In this document: in pieces, positions 34,701-39,018 of the stretch | Layout of the letters: every line of letters starts with the position of its first letter | Numbering within the stretch: position 1 is the first letter of the stretch | Assembly: GCF_001039355.2 (NCBI RefSeq) | Contig: NW_019774014.1 | Coordinates: 568,951-607,968, forward strand | DNA: 39,018 nt | Direction: 5' to 3' | Source: Lingula anatina | Lineage: Eukaryota > Brachiopoda > Lingulata > Lingulida > Lingulidae | Notes under the pieces: model-generated | Database searches by the model: none | What the model was told of the DNA's origin: nothing | The model's input: the letters and a program-made list of their open reading frames with translations, nothing else | Position numbers and translations under genes: made by a program

Positions 34701-35088
34701 AAGCACCATCCCAACTTTCAGACATGACAAATTTAATTAAGTTACTTAACTAACTAGCCAGCACAACTGACAAATATACAGACAACAAATAGGGAGAAGA
34801 AAACAAAAATAAAATGTAAAAAAAAACATGCAGACAGGTTATTGAATTATAAGGGGTCTGCATATAAAAGATTTCAGTGAATCATTAACACATAGATTAG
34901 ACTTCTACAGGTGCAACTGAGATCTGTGGGGCACTTTTTTCTTCATATTTGAGCTTAATGAAAGAAATGAACTTGGTCACAGAATAGAAAAGAGTCACTG
35001 AAAATTTAATTCATTTCCACTCAGAGACATTACTTTTTTTAGTTAATAAAGATATGTATTTAACTAACAGTTGGTTAAATGTGGTATT

Positions 35089-35151
35089 TTAAACGAACTT
35101 TGGATGTTCTATTGTGATGGCTTCCCTATCAATCCATCTGGTTCGCTTCAA
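35089..35151 (-). CDS. Orphan terminal exon, 20 codons plus stop
   Basis: On the minus strand a good acceptor (CTCTGTTCCTTTCAG) is followed by 20 codons ending HPKFV and a TAA. The exon contains KRTRWIDREAITIEHPKF, is less AT-rich than its surroundings and reads like real coding sequence, but I do not recognise the family. The nearest upstream exon on this strand is PDE8 exon 1, whose donor is in the same phase (0). The exon could end a short alternative PDE8 transcript, end an unrelated gene starting further right, or be a chance open stretch. Confidence 0.4.
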   Translation of the reverse strand: MKRTRWIDREAITIEHPKFV

Positions 35152-36755
35152 CTGAAAGGAACAGAGTCAGACATTCGTGGACTCCACAAGATTTGTCTAC
35201 GCAATGAACATACTGCAAGCTGAGATGTAGTTATAACTGGTCTAATTTAAAACCAGATGTCAGAGTCTACTTACACAGATATCTTAACTGCATGCTCTAC
35301 AAGGGCCGTTCTGTGATTGTACCTCTGGTTCAATTTACATCAGTTGTGGATTTGCTTTTCATCTGCCAGGTCAAGTAGTAAGACAAATGTTTGATCAGAG
35401 CTAAGGAGCAGATTCTGCGTAATCTGTCAACTCAGATTTATTCTCCTAATATTGTATAACAAAGCCAAATATTGGCTACATGTTAAGGTAATATCCAGTA
35501 TTTGATTAAGGCGTCCTCAAATTAGGTGAATTAATCTGAATTGTTGTACAAAAATGGGCTTTTGATCCCATTTTCAATACCTGAATGTCCCACTATGGCC
35601 AATGTCAAATTCACCTTTTCAGTATTTCAGTTTGATACATAAAAAAGCCTTTTCCAGATCATTTAAAAAAAATTTCTGACCATATTTAATCTAATGAAAT
35701 TTCATATTATAATATTTTCAAATCGCGTTTTCTTCATATACATGTACTCTCAAACATGTACGTTCAAACAATCACCACAAGAAAGAGCTGGTTAGGCATG
35801 CCAGTGGTATTCAGGTGTACCAAAATTTATAAGGGGGAGGAGGGAATTTAATAGAGCTCTGTTCAATTTCATACTTCAGATATGTTGTTGCCTTTTATAA
35901 GGCTCTGAATATGTAGTTTCATGAAATCTTTAATTGTCTCATTAAAGCACCCTTCTCTCTTCTTCCCTGCTTCTCACAAGCAAGGCCTTGTATTTTTTTT
36001 TCAGAGATGATGTATAAATTCATGGCTTGACTTCATTCTGGCCACCTGATGATATATAGCAAAATCTCATGTAATCTTCAATACAATATCTGTAATCAGG
36101 GCTATTTTCATACAGATTTTCACATTTGAGATTGGCAGGCAGGTGGAAATGATTTCCCTATGTCTTAAGTCATGTTTTTTTTTCAATGAAAAGATGTCAC
36201 CTTTGTTCAAAGGCATATTATTTTCACATTACCTTATGAAAAATCCATACAGTTAAAGGTGGGCACATAATCAGTTTACCATCAACAGACTGAAGGGAAC
36301 AACTAGACAAAACATGAATGTCAGATTTTAGTATGATTCAAGGTTAAGTATAAATTCAAATTCATATTCTAAGTGTAAACTACACGACTATTTCTAAAAT
36401 TACTGTCCATCTATATCAAGCTGGAGTGATTTTCCTTTCCCATATTCACAGAAAGTAGGTAAAATTACAAGTGGCTGTTCCAAATCAGAATCACAGATTC
36501 CCAGAAGTATCAAAAGTATTTGTGATAAATATTCATATAGAAGTACAATTCTGGCTCTTTTGAGCTTTTATGTCAGAGAACAATAAGCTCAGTTCACAAA
36601 AAGCAACAAAAATATAAAATTATGTGAGATTTCTGAAAGACATCATTATGGTCATAACATAAAGATGTACAGTGTATAATTCAAAGCCCTGGACAATTTT
36701 TAAAAATTCATGCATGTACTGTAATGCAAGTAATATTCAATTTCCATCATCTTAC
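35152..36755. other. Gene-free stretch, presumed PDE8 intron 1
   Basis: No exon-like segment that I can support on either strand. Confidence 0.4.
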
Positions 36756-37025
36756 CTTGACAGCCAGTCTTTTCCCTCGATGTTCTGTATGTTCTTTAAG
36801 ACTCATGCTTGCCACCATTTCTGAAGGCCCAACTTTACTTTTATTTGATGAACTAGTGAAGGAGATTGTGCCACTTGAGGGTTGGTCTGAATGGGACTCG
36901 GTCTTGATGACTTGGAACTGGGACTGCGCTTGGGAACTGCTGTATTTGGCAGAATTAGAATCTTCAGCGTCTTTACACAAAAGGACCCCTGTGCGAGTAG
37001 AGTGGAGACTTGGGGCACAACCCAT
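36756..37025 (-). CDS. PDE8: PDE8 high-affinity cAMP phosphodiesterase, first coding exon only
   Basis: PDE8 enzymes hydrolyse cAMP with very high affinity. The exon encodes 90 residues beginning MGCAPSLH, the invariant N-terminus of PDE8A and PDE8B, where Gly2 is myristoylated and Cys3 palmitoylated for membrane binding. Residues 13-25 (GVLLCKDAEDSNS) resemble PDE8B more than PDE8A. A serine-rich disordered stretch follows, then GKRLAVK, which corresponds to the point just before the REC-like domain. The donor AAG|GTAAGA at 36756/36755 is a strong consensus. The REC, PAS and catalytic domains, over 600 residues in known PDE8s, are not found in the 5 kb downstream. The ATG is fixed by the lipidation motif. 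Confidence 0.88.
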
Positions 37026-37096
37026 TGCAGTTTTTATAAACTCAAAAGTCCAAGTACAATTTCACCTTCTATCTTGTGGAGTTTCTGAAGGATCAT
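37026..37096 (-). other. PDE8 5'UTR part of the exon, with a small upstream ORF
   Basis: An acceptor-like TTCATACAG ends at 37097, so the exon probably begins at 37096. Its first three bases are ATG, opening a 20-codon upstream ORF that stops at 37034, eight bases before the main start. It would matter only if this acceptor is used. Confidence 0.5.
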
Positions 37097-37402
37097 CTGT
37101 ATGAAGATAAAATAAAAAGGAAGTTACAACAGATTACACATCAGGTTTTAAATTACTGTCACATTATAAAATTGTGTGGCTTTTTGATATAGGTCACCAA
37201 CTGGCATTAATATCATCTATGATTTTTTTCTTCTAATGGAGACAAAAATTCAGCATATATAATTTATTTCATTCAGTGTCTGTCACATTATTGTTTCCAG
37301 TTAATTCTAAAATCATATCATGAAACAGAAAAGTTTTATCTTAATATAATTTCTTCCTCTTTGATGGCATCCAAACATTAGCTCTAGGAGTCCCAAGGCT
37401 TA

Positions 37403-37617
37403 GACCCCATTCCCAGAGATTAGAGCGACCTACTTTAGATCGACCTAACTCCCTGGGGGTTCACGCTAAATAGCTGTCAGCCGAGCGGGCACGAAAGTTA
37501 ATTACCCCGTTACAGCTTGTAGTAGGCGGGACGGACATTTAAGGCGGATTATCTGACAGTAATCTAGTGAGACTCCCCGCAGGGATAGATTGATCTAAAA
37601 GCTCTGGGAATACGCCC
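37403..37617 (+). repeat. Inverted-repeat (MITE-like) element, copy C
   Basis: 215 bp, closely similar to copy B and in the same orientation. CTTAGAC at the left edge and CTTAAAC at the right edge could be a target duplication with one change. Confidence 0.88.
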
Positions 37618-38382
37618 TTAAACACTGACCACATTTTAAAATTTCCATACATGCCCACTTATTTGTCCTTCTGCAGCATTTTGGTTTAAAGTTCACCGCA
37701 ACAATGGCAATTGTAGCCTGACGGACAGCACCAGTAAAAGTCTGAACTATACATATGATAGGTCTTTGAACTATGCATTGGTCTTACTCCTATTAAGGAA
37801 CCATGAAATTTGCATAACCAAAATAGCATTTAAAAATGATGAAGCTGGTACTTATCAGACCTGACAACCATGGTACTTTTTTTTCATACATTGTCAAAAA
37901 AACTATAACCTCTTTTCATTTCTGCTGGATCACCATGCAACCACAATGATGATTAAAGTCAAATGTAAGTAGACATAAGCAAACCCATAAAATACAAGGA
38001 CAAGTTGCCAGGAAACCTTTAAATATGGCACTTATGGGCATTCAATATTTGCCCATCCTTCTTCAGAACTGCATTTTGCACCTAAGGAACATTATTGCCA
38101 CACATTATGTAAGACTAGGTGACTAGCACATCAGTTAAGTTTATATTCGTCTCATAATTTAGAAATCACTTTCTGTGCTCTTATTAGCGTTCATTCAATT
38201 CAATATTCTTTATTTAACCAAAGTAAAATAATTTAAGTCAAAAGTTAAGGGTAGTCATGGATGAATATAATTTAAAGCATGTCTAAATCCAAAAATGAAG
38301 CAACAAGGCTGTTACTAAGTGCATACACTTGCTTCTAAGTCCCAAAATTATTGATACAACATCAATTACAACAGCAACAACA

Positions 38383-38427
<45 letters not shown>

Positions 38428-38428
38428 G
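38383..38428. repeat. (ATT)n microsatellite
   Basis: Uninterrupted ATT repeat. Confidence 0.95.
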
Positions 38429-38911
38429 AGTCTTAAAAATATTACAAACAAAACTATGATTTCAGTTTTAAATGCATTTCACCTTTGTGCACCATTTATG
38501 CTGATATCAGATAGCACAGTTATATAGCAAAAGAGAGTTAAAGTACAATAAATGGACTCCACTGCATGAAACAATAACTATAGCTACTTGTGGTAAGGCA
38601 ATGACGTCAATAGCACATGTCAATTTCTTTCAGCAACTATTGTTATATCTCTAATAATCAAAATGATTCTGGGCATATGCAGTAAAAGTGACTCATCAAA
38701 TCCTATCTGTTAAGTATCTTGCAAGGCAATTTGTTCACCAAGCTTCCATAATCATACGTAACAACTGTCCAGATAGAATATACATGTGTAGGTGCTATGA
38801 CACTACTGTTTGATGTTGACTTCACTTTCTTCTTGATTTGTGTTTTATATTTGTTTATTTTTCATTTAATTCATCTTTCAAATATGGTTATAACTTATAA
38901 CTTATAGTTAT

Positions 38912-38913
<2 letters not shown>

Positions 38914-39006
<93 letters not shown>

Positions 39007-39018
39007 AAAAAAATTTTT
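38914..39018. repeat. Long poly(T) with short A interruptions
   Basis: About 90 T bases broken by six A bases at 38964-38969, running to the window edge with a second A interruption. Possibly the tail of a minus-strand retroelement, or an assembly artefact. Confidence 0.85.

Larger units (their letters stand above)
31379..35088. other. Gene-free stretch after the last visible ACLY exon
   Basis: I find none of the remaining ACLY exons on the plus strand and no PDE8 exons on the minus strand. It contains a 13-bp perfect hairpin (31422-31451), an N at 31583 and a CA repeat (31655-31696). A possible minus-strand polyadenylation signal (AATAAA, 34410-34405) could serve the orphan terminal exon. 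Confidence 0.5.
37097..39018. other. Region upstream of the PDE8 exon, no gene seen
   Basis: Holds MITE copy C, an ATT microsatellite, a possible minus-strand retroelement tail near 38197-38222 and the terminal poly(T). On the minus strand this is presumably PDE8 5' intron or promoter. Confidence 0.45.

Noticed and set aside
36724-37104. 126-residue plus-strand ORF
   Set aside because: It is the antisense shadow of PDE8 exon 1, whose minus-strand frame has the MGCAPS motif and a consensus donor.

Overview
The window is animal nuclear DNA. It is AT-rich, its genes are split by long GT-AG introns, and it holds retroelement fragments, MITE-like repeats and microsatellites. The proteins match conserved metazoan families: ALG1, ARL6IP1, SUMO, ATP-citrate lyase and PDE8. 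A lophotrochozoan, perhaps a mollusc, is my guess; nothing read here fixes the species.

Layout: 1-2268 is the 3' part of a decayed non-LTR retrotransposon. A second, more strongly 5'-truncated copy of the same family lies in the same orientation at 3510-4566. Next come a tRNA-like bipartite promoter (minus strand) and a cluster of GGGTCC-based hairpins near 5.1-5.3 kb. ALG1 exon 1 (minus, 5512-5863) faces a complete six-exon ARL6IP1 gene (plus, 6217-12491). After a gene-free stretch, SUMO exons 1-2 (minus, 16087-16326) face ACLY (plus). ACLY has an inferred 5'UTR exon ending at 17023 and 17 coding exons from 19908 to 31378. It stops after about 680 of the roughly 1,100 residues usual for the animal enzyme. 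The rest is mostly non-coding, with an orphan minus-strand terminal exon (35089-35151) and the first coding exon of PDE8 (minus, 36756-37025).

The genes do not form a pathway. They are two divergent (head-to-head) pairs, ALG1/ARL6IP1 and SUMO/ACLY, plus one PDE8 start. Introns and flanks carry three copies of one 215-228 bp inverted-repeat element, a piggyBac-like MITE with TTAA ends, two further foldback elements and a decayed retroelement ORF1-like region.

The most striking point is structural. Only ARL6IP1 is complete. ALG1, SUMO, ACLY and PDE8 each stop where a single N (3490, 15724 or 31583) lies between the last visible exon and the place where the missing exons should be. This suggests mis-joined contigs, though real rearrangement or very long introns are not excluded. 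The best biological observation is a perfectly tandem 43-bp duplication of the ARL6IP1 exon 2 splice acceptor; use of the upstream copy brings an immediate stop codon. I found no convincing new multi-gene system.
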